A DNA stretch of 64,000 nucleotides from Promethearchaeota archaeon (GTDB taxonomy: Archaea; Asgardarchaeota; Lokiarchaeia; Sigyniarchaeales; SOKP01): the NCBI GenBank assembly GCA_008080735.1, contig SHMW01000005.1:24135-88134 (forward strand), read 5' to 3'. The notes beneath the pieces were generated by a model. That model made no database searches. It was not told the origin of the DNA and saw only the letters and a list, made by a program, of their open reading frames with translations. Positions 7,330 to 15,261 of the stretch are shown piece by piece. The position numbers were made by a program, and so were the translations under genes. Every line of letters begins with the position of its first letter. The stretch's first letter is position 1.

Positions 7330-8126
7330 ACGTAACGTTAATTGTATTTTCAAAAGATCGTCCAATGCAATTAACAGCATATTTGGAATCTTTATTATAT
7401 TATACAACGATCCAACATGATCAGATATATGTAATATGCACTAAAACAGACGAGTATCAAAGTTGTTTGGAATTAGACTTTACAGATGTTAACTTTGTAT
7501 ATGAAGAAGATTATGGTAGTTTTTCCAATGCACTTAATTCAGTTGTAGGATTGGCAAATGATCTTATATGGTTTGCTGTTGATGATTTTGTATGGTTCAA
7601 TAGTTTTGGCACATATTGTATAAACATTCTTAACGCTGAAAACGATGCTGTTGGATTTAGCTTAAGGCTAGGTACTTCAATAACTGATTATGACGATAGT
7701 TGGAATGTATCATTAAACCCTAGGATTGTTAAGATGAATTGGCTTAATAAACCACGTCATTTTGGCTATCCGTTTGAACTATCTCAAAGTGTATATAGAA
7801 AAGATCTTGTTACTGAAATTATTGATAAGTTTAAGAATAGAATAAGAATACCAAATGATTTAGAGGCTATTGGAGTGTCTTATGTCATTGAAAATTATAG
7901 AAATCGTCCATATCTATTATTCATGAACGAACCTCCCCTTGGTGCTTGTGTAGACATCAACAGAACGCAGGATTTATATCAAAATAGGGTTCAAGGTGGC
8001 GAAGATTTAAATATAGAATCGTTACTACAATTGTATAATAACGGAAAACGTATTGATTGGCGAAATTACAGCGGTTTAGTTGCTCCAGATTGTTTTATTG
8101 GAACTGATAAGCTTAAAATTAAGTAG
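7308..8126 (+). CDS. GT-A-fold glycosyltransferase-like protein
   Basis: 272 residues. The N-terminus (VTLIVFSKDRPMQLTAYLES) is the opening strand-helix of GT-A glycosyltransferases, and LIWFAVDDFVWF supplies an Asp-Asp pair where the DxD metal site is expected. The C-terminal part would bind the acceptor. It overlaps the previous gene by 22 bp and is followed directly by the tRNA gene. Donor and acceptor are unknown. Confidence 0.7.
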   Translation: MQSNQSLDVTLIVFSKDRPMQLTAYLESLLYYTTIQHDQIYVICTKTDEYQSCLELDFTDVNFVYEEDYGSFSNALNSVVGLANDLIWFAVDDFVWFNSFGTYCINILNAENDAVGFSLRLGTSITDYDDSWNVSLNPRIVKMNWLNKPRHFGYPFELSQSVYRKDLVTEIIDKFKNRIRIPNDLEAIGVSYVIENYRNRPYLLFMNEPPLGACVDINRTQDLYQNRVQGGEDLNIESLLQLYNNGKRIDWRNYSGLVAPDCFIGTDKLKIK

Positions 8127-8130
8127 TTTT

Positions 8131-8203
8131 AACGATGTAGATCAACTGGCAGATCACTTGGCTTTGAACCAAGAGGTTGCAGGTTCGAATCCTGCCATCG
8201 TTG
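8131..8203 (+). tRNA. tRNA-Gln (anticodon UUG)
   Basis: 73-nt cloverleaf: acceptor AACGATG / CATCGTT, D-stem GATC/GATC, anticodon stem CTTGG/CCAAG with loop CTTTGAA giving anticodon UUG, T-arm GCAGG TTCGAAT CCTGC, and discriminator G. All stems pair perfectly. CCA is not encoded. It is the only tRNA seen in the window, and CAA is the codon expected to dominate for Gln in this AT-rich genome. Confidence 0.95.
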
Positions 8204-8229
8204 GTTAAATATATGGAGATAATACATTA

Positions 8230-11019
8230 ATGTACACGTATGATGAAGCATTAAAAAAAAGTACAGAATATTTTAATGGTGATGAATTAGCCGCTTCTGT
8301 TTGGCTTGGTAAATATGCGTTGCAAGATAACGATGGCAATTTATTAGAAAATTCTCCTGACCAAATGCACAGACGTTTGGCCAAGGAATTTGCACGTATC
8401 GAAAAAAACAAGTTTAAACAACCTTTGAATGAAGATGATATATACAAACTGTTTGATAAATTTAAATATATTATTCCGCAAGGTAGTGCGATGTATGGTA
8501 TTGGTAATGACTTTCAGTTTATCAGCTTGTCTAATTGTTATTTATTAGAAGCACCATTGGATTCGTATAACTCAATTATTTTGACAGACCAACAATTAGT
8601 TAATATCAGCAAACGTCGTGGCGGATGTGGTATCGATATATCCAACCTACGTCCTAATGGAACGCCAACGAAAAACGCAGCACGTACGTCTACTGGAATA
8701 ATTCCATTTATGGATAGATATTCTAATAGTACGCGAGAAGTTGGTCAAGCTAACCGTCGTGGTGCTTTGATGCTAACGTTATCGGTACATCATCCAGAAA
8801 TTGAAGACTTTGCAACAATTAAAAATAACGACACAAAAGTGACTGGTGCTAATATTTCTGTTCGTCTTAGTAAAGAATTTATTGATGCTGTAAGAAATGA
8901 TGAAGAATACGAACAACGATGGCCAATTGACGCTAAAAATCCAGTCGTTTCACGAATGGTATCTGCACAAAAGGTTTGGCAAACAATTGTACATTCGGCG
9001 TGGACACGTGCAGAGCCAGGGTTGTTAATGTGGGATAACGTTACCAAAAACACCCCAGCAGATTATTATCCAGAATATCAGAGTAAAGGTGTTAACCCTT
9101 GTCAACCAGCATGGGCCGAGGTATTAACTCCAGATGGTATAAAGACTATTGGCGATTTAGAAATAGGAGATTCCATCCTTTCTAAAGAAGGTTGGACAAC
9201 TGTTATAAATAAGTGGTCTAGTGGTATACAAGATGTATATAAGTTTTACACTACACATGGAACATTTGCTGGAACAAAACAACATAAAATATTTTCTAAT
9301 GGTAAAAAAATAGCTGTAGAAGATGCACTTGGTATCGATAGTCCATACTTATCTAATTCTAAGATATTAAAAACAGAGTTTATTTCATCTGAAGAAGTAT
9401 TTGATATAACAGTAGATAATAAAAGCAATAGTTATTGGTCTGGTGGTTTGGATGTTTCAAATTGTTCTGAAATTAATCTAAGTGAATTAGATAGTTGTAG
9501 ATTACTGGTATTAAATGTTTTGTCATTTGTCAATGATCCATTTACACCAAATTCTACATTTGATTTTGATAAATTCAGACAATATGCAAAGATTGCTCAA
9601 CGTCTGATGGACGATATGGTAGATCTTGAATCTGAAAAAATTTCTCGTATTATTGAAAAGATTGAATCAGATCCAGAACCACACGAGATGAAACAGTATG
9701 AATTAAACATGTGGACGAAAATTAAGAGGTTAAACGACGAAGGTCGCAGAACAGGCACTGGGGTAACTGCGATTGGAGACGCTTTGGCCGCTCTAAATAT
9801 CCAATATGGGTCTGATAAAAGTATTGATATGGTCGAGCAAATTTATCGAACACTTAAGCTTGGTTGTTACGAATCTTCAGTCGAGATGGCAGAAGAAATA
9901 GGTTCGTTTAAATGTTTTGATCACAATTTAGAAAAAGATTGTCCGTTTATTCTTAGAATAAAAGAAGAAGAGCCAGATCTATACGATAGAATGGCAAAAA
10001 GTGGTCGCAGAAACATTGCACTAACTACAACCGCACCAACAGGATCCGTATCTATTTTAACACAAACAAGCTCAGGTATTGAACCTGTTTTTCGTTTGTC
10101 TTATACAAGACGTAAGAAAATACATGATGATGTCAATAGCAGAGTAGATTTTATAGATGATGTTGGTGACAAATGGCAAGAATTTACGGTTTATCATCCG
10201 TCTGTTCTAAAATGGATGGATGTAACAGGAGAAACAGACGAAACCAAAAGCCCTTGGTTTGGATCGTGCTCGCCAGATATTAACTGGATTAACAGGGTTA
10301 AAATGCAAGCGGCTGCACAGCGACATGTTTGCCACGGTATATCATCAACAATTAACCTGCCAAATGATGCAACAGAAGAAACAGTCAACAAGATTTATCT
10401 TGAAGCTTTTGCGAGTGGATGCAAGGGAATTACTGTTTATAGAGATGGCTGTAGATCTGGTGTATTGGTTGAAAACCCAAAGAAAACTACTATTATTGAA
10501 ACAGCCGCACCGAAACGACCTAAAAAACTACCGTGCGATGTTTACCATTGTACCAACAAAGGTGATAGATATTATGTTGTTGTTGGAAAGTTTGACGGAT
10601 TGCCATATGAAGTGTTCACTGGCAAGAATGACGACGGCGAAGGTGATACAGTTATTCCCAAGGCTATTAAAGTTGGCGAATTAGTAAAAAAATCGCGTGG
10701 TCATTATGTTCTTACAAATGACGAACGTGATTATAGTTGCAAACTAACAAATGGTCATAGTGACGATGCAGTTGATGCATTAACACGAATGATTTCTACA
10801 TCTTTGCGTCATGGAGTACCTATCAGTTTTATAGTGGAACAATTGGAAAAGACAAAGGGAGATTTACAATCGTTCTCAAAAGTTTTGGCTCGTACTTTGA
10901 AACGATATATTCCAGACGGAACGATTAGTACTGAAGATTGCCCAGAGTGTGGTGAGCAATTGGTAAGAAAAGAAGGTTGTTTGTCGTGCAATAGTTGCGG
11001 ATGGTCCAAGTGTTGTTAA
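8230..11019 (+). CDS. nrdJ: Class II (B12-dependent) ribonucleotide reductase with in-frame intein
   Basis: 929 residues; removing the intein (291-411) leaves an 808-residue NrdJ. Visible landmarks are SLSNCYLLEAP (active-site Cys strand), GGCGIDISNLRP, the NPC / SEINL catalytic loop interrupted by the intein, TTTAPTGSVSILTQTSSGIE (substrate phosphate loop), and a C-terminal zinc-ribbon-like end (CPECGEQL, CNSCGW). A TSCPD-like domain lies at about 770-850. The enzyme reduces ribonucleotides to deoxyribonucleotides with adenosylcobalamin and needs no NrdB partner. It is the phage dNTP source together with DHFR, dUTPase and dNMP kinase. The host must supply B12. Confidence 0.93.
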   Translation: MYTYDEALKKSTEYFNGDELAASVWLGKYALQDNDGNLLENSPDQMHRRLAKEFARIEKNKFKQPLNEDDIYKLFDKFKYIIPQGSAMYGIGNDFQFISLSNCYLLEAPLDSYNSIILTDQQLVNISKRRGGCGIDISNLRPNGTPTKNAARTSTGIIPFMDRYSNSTREVGQANRRGALMLTLSVHHPEIEDFATIKNNDTKVTGANISVRLSKEFIDAVRNDEEYEQRWPIDAKNPVVSRMVSAQKVWQTIVHSAWTRAEPGLLMWDNVTKNTPADYYPEYQSKGVNPCQPAWAEVLTPDGIKTIGDLEIGDSILSKEGWTTVINKWSSGIQDVYKFYTTHGTFAGTKQHKIFSNGKKIAVEDALGIDSPYLSNSKILKTEFISSEEVFDITVDNKSNSYWSGGLDVSNCSEINLSELDSCRLLVLNVLSFVNDPFTPNSTFDFDKFRQYAKIAQRLMDDMVDLESEKISRIIEKIESDPEPHEMKQYELNMWTKIKRLNDEGRRTGTGVTAIGDALAALNIQYGSDKSIDMVEQIYRTLKLGCYESSVEMAEEIGSFKCFDHNLEKDCPFILRIKEEEPDLYDRMAKSGRRNIALTTTAPTGSVSILTQTSSGIEPVFRLSYTRRKKIHDDVNSRVDFIDDVGDKWQEFTVYHPSVLKWMDVTGETDETKSPWFGSCSPDINWINRVKMQAAAQRHVCHGISSTINLPNDATEETVNKIYLEAFASGCKGITVYRDGCRSGVLVENPKKTTIIETAAPKRPKKLPCDVYHCTNKGDRYYVVVGKFDGLPYEVFTGKNDDGEGDTVIPKAIKVGELVKKSRGHYVLTNDERDYSCKLTNGHSDDAVDALTRMISTSLRHGVPISFIVEQLEKTKGDLQSFSKVLARTLKRYIPDGTISTEDCPECGEQLVRKEGCLSCNSCGWSKCC
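9100..9462 (+). other. Mini-intein in NrdJ (121 residues, no endonuclease)
   Basis: It begins with Cys (CQPAWAEVLTPDG, block A) and continues with IGDLEIGDSIL. Block B is GTKQHKIF (T59, H62 of the intein), block F is EEVFDITVDNKSNSYW, and it ends GGLDVSN before Cys+1 of the host protein. The insertion point is between Pro and Cys of the conserved NPCSEINL active-site motif, which must be rebuilt for activity. No LAGLIDADG or HNH domain is present. The penultimate residue is Ser instead of the usual His, which is known in some working inteins. Confidence 0.9.
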
Positions 11020-11042
11020 TATAAATCAAAATTGTAATTGAG

Positions 11043-11252
11043 ATGAATAGAATTTCTACTGATAATTATACTATATTTTCTATTAAGATTGTTTATGACG
11101 ATAATACACGTAAATATTTGGAGCATAACAATTTGGAAGAATTACTAGATGATTTTAAAGGAAAATTTAAATATTTAGAACGTGCTAAATTAATAAGTAT
11201 GACAGTTTATAAGAATCCAGAAGACTACAGGGCTGATCGAGGATTTGAATAA
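11043..11252 (+). CDS. Hypothetical 69-residue protein
   Basis: Small mixed-charge protein with TIFSIKIVYDDNTRKYLEH at the start, looking like a short beta-alpha domain. It follows nrdJ by 23 bp and overlaps the next small membrane-protein gene by one base (TAATG), so it is probably expressed in the same transcript. No family recognised. Confidence 0.6.
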   Translation: MNRISTDNYTIFSIKIVYDDNTRKYLEHNNLEELLDDFKGKFKYLERAKLISMTVYKNPEDYRADRGFE

Positions 11253-11419
11253 TGTATATTTTTATACCCAAATGGGTTATAATGTTATCTTTAGGAATAA
11301 TAGTTATATTACCAATAATAACATTGTTAATATATTGTACATATTGGTCTATAGAATTTATTATTAGAATTTTTCGAGTATATATACTTTTGATTGATTT
11401 TATAAAAAATAGAAATTAA
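11252..11419 (+). CDS. Small integral membrane protein (55 residues)
   Basis: ATG overlaps the previous stop in TAATG. The product is almost entirely hydrophobic: one long segment (about residues 7-30, including SLGIIVILPIITLLIYC) and a second (about 34-52), with basic ends (FIKNRN). One or two membrane spans are expected in the host inner membrane. Tight coupling to the upstream gene and absence of stops support a real gene. Function unknown; small phage membrane proteins of this kind can be holins or exclusion factors. Confidence 0.5.
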   Translation: MYIFIPKWVIMLSLGIIVILPIITLLIYCTYWSIEFIIRIFRVYILLIDFIKNRN

Positions 11420-11433
11420 AAGATTGTTATGAT

Positions 11434-12045
11434 ATGAATGTTAATAATATTAAAGTTTTACTAGCATGTGAAGAGAGTGGAGAGTGTCGTCGTGCTTTTC
11501 GTAAAATAGGATTTGATGCTTGGTCATGCGATATAATACCAGCTTCGGATAATAGTGATTATCACATACAAGATGATATTTTCAACGTATTAAATAATAA
11601 ACAAGAATGGCATTGTATGATAGCATTTTGGCCATGCACTAGATTATGTAATAGTGGTGTTAGATGGTTGCATGAAAGAAATTTGTGGACAGAAATGGAG
11701 CAATCTGCGTTAAAATTTAAGTACCTTTTAGAATTTAACAATATTCCATTAAGAGGTATGGAAAACCCAATACCACATAAATATGCTTTAGATATTATTG
11801 GTAGTAAATACGATCAAATTATACACCCATGGCAATTTGGACATGGAGAAACTAAGTCTACATGTTTATGGCTACGTGGTTTACCTAAATTAACTCCTAC
11901 AAATATTACTAACGATAGACAGCATCGTATTCATAGATTGCCACCAAGTTCAGATAGAAGCAAGATTAGATCTAGGACATATCCAGGAATAGCAAAAGCT
12001 ATGGCCGATCAATGGGGTAAAGCTATAGTAGAAAGGTATAGATAA
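11434..12045 (+). CDS. DNA cytosine-methyltransferase-like protein
   Basis: 203 residues. The N-terminus LLACEESGECRRAFRKIG with CDIIPAS resembles methylase motifs I and II (SAM binding). FWPCTRLCNSGVRWL lies at the place of the catalytic Pro-Cys motif, and GMENPIPH at a later ENP motif. This phage family is usually annotated as cytosine-specific DNA methylase, but the protein is short and the PCQ motif is altered to PCT. Methylation could protect phage DNA from restriction; a different base-modifying role is possible. Confidence 0.6.
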   Translation: MNVNNIKVLLACEESGECRRAFRKIGFDAWSCDIIPASDNSDYHIQDDIFNVLNNKQEWHCMIAFWPCTRLCNSGVRWLHERNLWTEMEQSALKFKYLLEFNNIPLRGMENPIPHKYALDIIGSKYDQIIHPWQFGHGETKSTCLWLRGLPKLTPTNITNDRQHRIHRLPPSSDRSKIRSRTYPGIAKAMADQWGKAIVERYR

Positions 12046-12792
12046 ATGAGAATTACCAACCATATCAATAAAACATTTGGCATTTTAGGACTTCCAAACA
12101 GTGGTACTTCAATAGTTTGTAATATTTTTAATTCATTTGAAAATGGATTTTGTATATCAGAACCTTTAAGATCGTTAGATTCATCTTTATGTCATTTAAG
12201 GTTTGATAAATTAACAGGAAGTATTCCTCCTGTTTATAGCAGTATTATCCCCACGATTAACAAACTTGTAAAACATAGTAAAAAGTTTAAAATTGGTGGA
12301 CTTAAAGAAACTTTACAATTAAATAACTGTAAATATAGTAATGAATTGATTCATAACAGGCTAATTGATATAATAATTTTTGTTTTTAGAGATCCTCTAT
12401 ATCATTTTAACTCTATTTGCAAACAAGACGTTGCAAACAAACCAACAATTCGCGATTATAACAAAGAATATATAAGACTAATTGAGCAATATGATAAATC
12501 TCGTGCTATAAAACCAACATATTTTTTAAAATATGAAGAATTGTGTGAGAAAAAAGAACGATATTTTTGTGAATTTTGTGGAGATATGAAGATGGAATAT
12601 GACGATTTTACTATAAAACCAACTAATTATGAGATGGGGCATAAGATTGCAAACAAAAGTATCGAAATTAAATATTCAAACAATGACGTGAGTTATATAA
12701 CAGAACAGGATAAAGATGGGTTGTTATATGACTTAGGTTGTTATTATCATAATGATTTGTACAATCATAAGTCGTATATACCATTTGGATAA
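12046..12792 (+). CDS. Sulfotransferase-like protein
   Basis: 248 residues. It has a P-loop-like GILGLPNSGTSIVCNIF at residues 12-28, the 5'-phosphosulfate loop position of PAPS-dependent sulfotransferases. A matching 3'-phosphate strand follows in IIFVFRDPLYHFNSIC. It would transfer sulfate from PAPS to an acceptor, plausibly a sugar of the phage-directed glycan. A second sulfotransferase domain occurs at 18731-19960. The gene starts immediately after the methylase-like stop. Confidence 0.65.
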   Translation: MRITNHINKTFGILGLPNSGTSIVCNIFNSFENGFCISEPLRSLDSSLCHLRFDKLTGSIPPVYSSIIPTINKLVKHSKKFKIGGLKETLQLNNCKYSNELIHNRLIDIIIFVFRDPLYHFNSICKQDVANKPTIRDYNKEYIRLIEQYDKSRAIKPTYFLKYEELCEKKERYFCEFCGDMKMEYDDFTIKPTNYEMGHKIANKSIEIKYSNNDVSYITEQDKDGLLYDLGCYYHNDLYNHKSYIPFG

Positions 12793-12819
12793 ATAGATAT
12801 TTATTGAGAGAAATAAATA

Positions 12820-12951
12820 ATGTCTATAGAAACTAAACCAAGATCATTCAAAACAGAGGTATCCCACACTGCATTGGCTGACGCCGAAGTTGTGATTCGA
12901 CTCATCAGACACGCTATGAGAAGGCAAGCCGTAATCATGGAGCAAGACTAA
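12820..12951 (+). pseudogene. Fragment duplicating the 3' end of the exonuclease gene
   Basis: A 43-residue frame whose last 30 residues (EVSHTALADAEVVIRLIRHA and on) repeat the C-terminus of the exonuclease at 13477-14064. By eye the DNA of 12856-12930 matches 13984-14056 at roughly 85%. Only the last exonuclease motif (HxxLAD) is present, with no metal-binding N-terminus, so the fragment cannot be an active nuclease. It is GC-richer than the neighbouring genes, pointing to recombination with a related phage. Confidence 0.75.
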
Positions 12952-13019
12952 TGGACACGCTCTACAAGCTCACTGACCTAAACGGTCTGATAACAATCGC
13001 AGAACAGGCACTACATTGA
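12951..13019 (+). CDS. Tiny 22-residue ORF in the recombined cassette
   Basis: ATG overlaps the stop of the exonuclease fragment (TAATG) and the frame ends at TGA 13017-13019, giving MDTLYKLTDLNGL followed by nine residues. The stop/start overlap and GC-rich codons look like the preserved start of a gene from the donor phage, perhaps truncated. No function can be assigned. Confidence 0.3.
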   Translation: MDTLYKLTDLNGLITIAEQALH

Positions 13020-13027
13020 GACTGAAC

Positions 13028-13465
13028 ATGAATGACAAAGAACGCAATCAAAAAGCAATTGAATCATACATCGAGGGGATGAAGGCTGTTGAGGAGGAAA
13101 AGAAAGCGGACCATATGCATCGTGAGCTTAACCGACTCATTGATCTTGGTTATGACGAACCAAATGGGGTTTTCCTAATCGCTGCTGAGCGAATCAGGCA
13201 ACGTATTGATGAACATTACAGCGATGCACATGACGACGAACACGGAAATTACGAAATGGTTCGTGCGGCATGTTGCTATGCCGAGGTGGGCAATGGTGGG
13301 CCGTATAGTCATCCGAACTCGCAGGAACCGCCGGATGATTGGCCTTGGGAAGATGCGTACTGGAAGCCATCCGCGGATCCAGTTCATAATCTAACAAAGG
13401 CTGGTGCGTTGATCGCTGCTGAAATTGACCGTTTATTACGGATGCGAATGGATATTTACACATAA
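13028..13465 (+). CDS. Conserved phage protein of the WPW...LVKAGALI type, GC-rich
   Basis: 145 residues from ATG 13028 (a TTG 12 bases earlier is possible). Features include FLIAAERIRQRI, a HDDEHGN acidic-His cluster, a WPWEDAYWKP motif and NLTKAGALIAAEIDRLLR at the C-terminus. I recall this pattern from many phage and prophage proteins of unknown function. The GC content is far above that of neighbouring genes, so it probably arrived with the exonuclease fragment upstream. Confidence 0.7.
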   Translation: MNDKERNQKAIESYIEGMKAVEEEKKADHMHRELNRLIDLGYDEPNGVFLIAAERIRQRIDEHYSDAHDDEHGNYEMVRAACCYAEVGNGGPYSHPNSQEPPDDWPWEDAYWKPSADPVHNLTKAGALIAAEIDRLLRMRMDIYT

Positions 13466-13476
13466 GGATAACAAAC

Positions 13477-14064
13477 ATGAAATACTTAAGTATTGACATA
13501 GAAACAACAGGTCTTGATATTCAAAACCATCAAATACTGTCGTATGCTTTTGTTTTAGAGGATACAAATAAAAACATAGACATTGAAGACTTACCTTATG
13601 TCTACGGATTAGTTATGCATAAGGAAATTAGGGGTGACTTATACGCAATAGATATGAATATCCAGCTTATAAGGCGAATTTTAACCTGTTCTCACATAGA
13701 AGAATCTGTATCAAAAGGGCCATTTAGTTGCATAGTTCGTCCGGATAATATACGTGAGACGATGATTGAACAATTGAAAACGTTGTTCGATGGACATTTG
13801 CCTGAAGCAATAACTATTGCTGGCAAGAACGTACAAAGTTTTGACTTGCCATTTATACGTAATGTATATCCAGATTTCCCAGCACACAGGAGAGTAATTG
13901 ATCCCGGTTCTATGTATCTTGAAACTAACGACGAACAAGTGCCAAATTTACAAGAGTGTATGAAGCGAGCTAAAATTAAAGGTGAAGTATCTCACACTGC
14001 ATTGGCTGACGCCAGAGTTGTAGTCCAACTTATCAGACACGCTATGAGAAAGCAAAATGATTAA
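13477..14064 (+). CDS. DnaQ-like 3'-5' exonuclease (DEDDh)
   Basis: 195 residues. Motif I SIDIETTGLD (Asp-Glu metal ligands) is at residues 5-14, motif II is IAGKNVQSFDLPFI, and motif III is HTALADARVVVQLI near the C-terminus with the His and Asp of the DEDDh type. Such enzymes proofread or degrade single strands, and small ones act like oligoribonuclease. It overlaps the DHFR gene by 8 bp. A second, longer DnaQ-like protein is encoded at 24349. Confidence 0.85.
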   Translation: MKYLSIDIETTGLDIQNHQILSYAFVLEDTNKNIDIEDLPYVYGLVMHKEIRGDLYAIDMNIQLIRRILTCSHIEESVSKGPFSCIVRPDNIRETMIEQLKTLFDGHLPEAITIAGKNVQSFDLPFIRNVYPDFPAHRRVIDPGSMYLETNDEQVPNLQECMKRAKIKGEVSHTALADARVVVQLIRHAMRKQND

Positions 14065-14557
14065 TATTATAGCAGCGTTGTCTTCAAATCATATTATTGG
14101 TAAGGATGGTCAAATTCCTTGGAAATTAAAAGATGATATGCAAAATTTTTTCAGTTTAACTGCTGGTCATACAGTTATTATGGGAAGAAAAACATATGAA
14201 TCAATAAATCTTCCTAGATTACCCATGCGACAAAATATAGTTGTTACTCAAAATGGCGAACACTTAAAGAATACTGGTGTTATTTGGGCTAAAAATTATC
14301 AAGAAAGTTTAGATTTATATAAATGTAAACCACAAGGGGAAGTATATATTATTGGAGGATACTCAGCATATAAAAAATTTTTACCCAAAGCTGATAAAAT
14401 GATTCTAACATTTGTGGACACAGTAGTTTGTGGTCAAAATTTGGTTAAATTCCCAAAAGTTCAATGGCACGAATGGAACCCCATAAGCTATAAAACGTTT
14501 GCTAAAAATAAAGATAATCAACACAATTTTACAATTTGGAATTTTGAAAGGTTTTAA
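14057..14557 (+). CDS. folA: Dihydrofolate reductase
   Basis: 166 residues with the DHFR pattern: INIIAALSSNHIIGKDGQ, PWKLKDDMQNF (active-site region) and VIMGRKTYESI, then VYIIGGYSAYKKF near residue 95. It reduces dihydrofolate to tetrahydrofolate for thymidylate synthesis. No thymidylate synthase is in this window; host or another part of the genome must supply it. Start overlaps the exonuclease gene. Confidence 0.93.
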   Translation: MINIIAALSSNHIIGKDGQIPWKLKDDMQNFFSLTAGHTVIMGRKTYESINLPRLPMRQNIVVTQNGEHLKNTGVIWAKNYQESLDLYKCKPQGEVYIIGGYSAYKKFLPKADKMILTFVDTVVCGQNLVKFPKVQWHEWNPISYKTFAKNKDNQHNFTIWNFERF

Positions 14558-14559
14558 TT

Positions 14560-14808
14560 ATGAACGGGTTTTTCTTAGCACTTGGTATTGCACTTGGTTT
14601 AGCTGGGATGTGGGTATTTAAGCGTTATCATGGGTCTAAAGTATTTACTAGAAATGCTAGCAGTCGTCAATCCATTGAATCCGATTGTCACTATTGGGTC
14701 CGATTAGAGCGAAAATGGCATCGATTTACAAAAAATAGAATGGGAGAAGGCCGTGAAGCAGCTAAAAACAATAGCAATGATGCTCCTAATATTTTTGCTA
14801 TTAAGTAA
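14560..14808 (+). CDS. Small membrane-anchored protein, possible inner-membrane spanin
   Basis: 82 residues: an N-terminal hydrophobic segment (GFFLALGIALGLAGMWVF, residues 3-20) followed by a basic, hydrophilic domain. A lipoprotein gene (14753-14893) is embedded in its 3' end in another frame. This nested layout is the classic Rz/Rz1 spanin arrangement, although the soluble part is short and not clearly coiled coil. Spanins join inner and outer membranes in the last step of lysis. No other spanin candidate was seen. Confidence 0.45.
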   Translation: MNGFFLALGIALGLAGMWVFKRYHGSKVFTRNASSRQSIESDCHYWVRLERKWHRFTKNRMGEGREAAKNNSNDAPNIFAIK

Positions 14809-14893
14809 TATAATTAGTTGTCAAAATTTACCAAAAGAAAAAGACAATCATAACGATATAGCACCAAATTCTGTTCCAACTTATATGGTATAA
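14753..14893 (+). CDS. Overlapping small lipoprotein, possible outer-membrane spanin (Rz1-like)
   Basis: 46 residues from GTG 14753, preceded by a good ribosome site (GGGAG, 6 bases upstream of the start codon). The N-terminus is a clear lipoprotein signal: basic MKQLK, hydrophobic MMLLIFLLLSN, lipobox IISC with Cys23; a short polar Pro-containing tail follows. It overlaps the membrane-anchored gene in the +1 frame. Rz1 proteins are exactly such short lipoproteins nested in rz. The reading is from sequence; the spanin role is inference. Confidence 0.5.
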   Translation: MKQLKTIAMMLLIFLLLSNIISCQNLPKEKDNHNDIAPNSVPTYMV

Positions 14894-14896
14894 ATT

Positions 14897-15256
14897 ATGA
14901 AAAGTAAAGATTTAGTTAATATTTTAGCAGAAAAGTACCAACCTCCAGAATCTGCTAAGAACAACGCACAAAAAGTTTTAGATTGGCGTAAAGAACATGG
15001 CGATGATGTTAAGGGGATGACTTCAGTTGGATGGCGTAGGGCTAGACAGTTGGCAAGTGGGAAATCTGTGTCTAAGGATATCGTTAAAAGAATGGCTCAA
15101 TTCAATAGACATCGTAAGAATTATGAAAAAGCTAGAAAGAAGGAGGAATATAAGAGCGAACCTTGGAAAAGTGCTGCTATTGTAGCTTGGCTTGGATGGG
15201 GTGGGACTACTGGTATAAATTGGGCAATAGAAAAGTCAAAAGGATTTAAGGATTAA
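14897..15256 (+). CDS. Conserved phage protein with RMxxFxRH and WLGWGG motifs
   Basis: 119 residues. Conserved-looking segments are WRKEHGDDVKGMTSVGWRRA, RQLASGKSVSKDIVKRMAQF, a following RHRKNY, and IVAWLGWGGTTGINWA at the C-terminus. I recall this combination from many phage and prophage proteins, sometimes fused to structural proteases, but its activity is not established. It is basic and probably nucleic-acid binding. It sits between the possible spanin pair and dUTPase. Confidence 0.65.
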   Translation: MKSKDLVNILAEKYQPPESAKNNAQKVLDWRKEHGDDVKGMTSVGWRRARQLASGKSVSKDIVKRMAQFNRHRKNYEKARKKEEYKSEPWKSAAIVAWLGWGGTTGINWAIEKSKGFKD

Positions 15257-15261
15257 TATAA

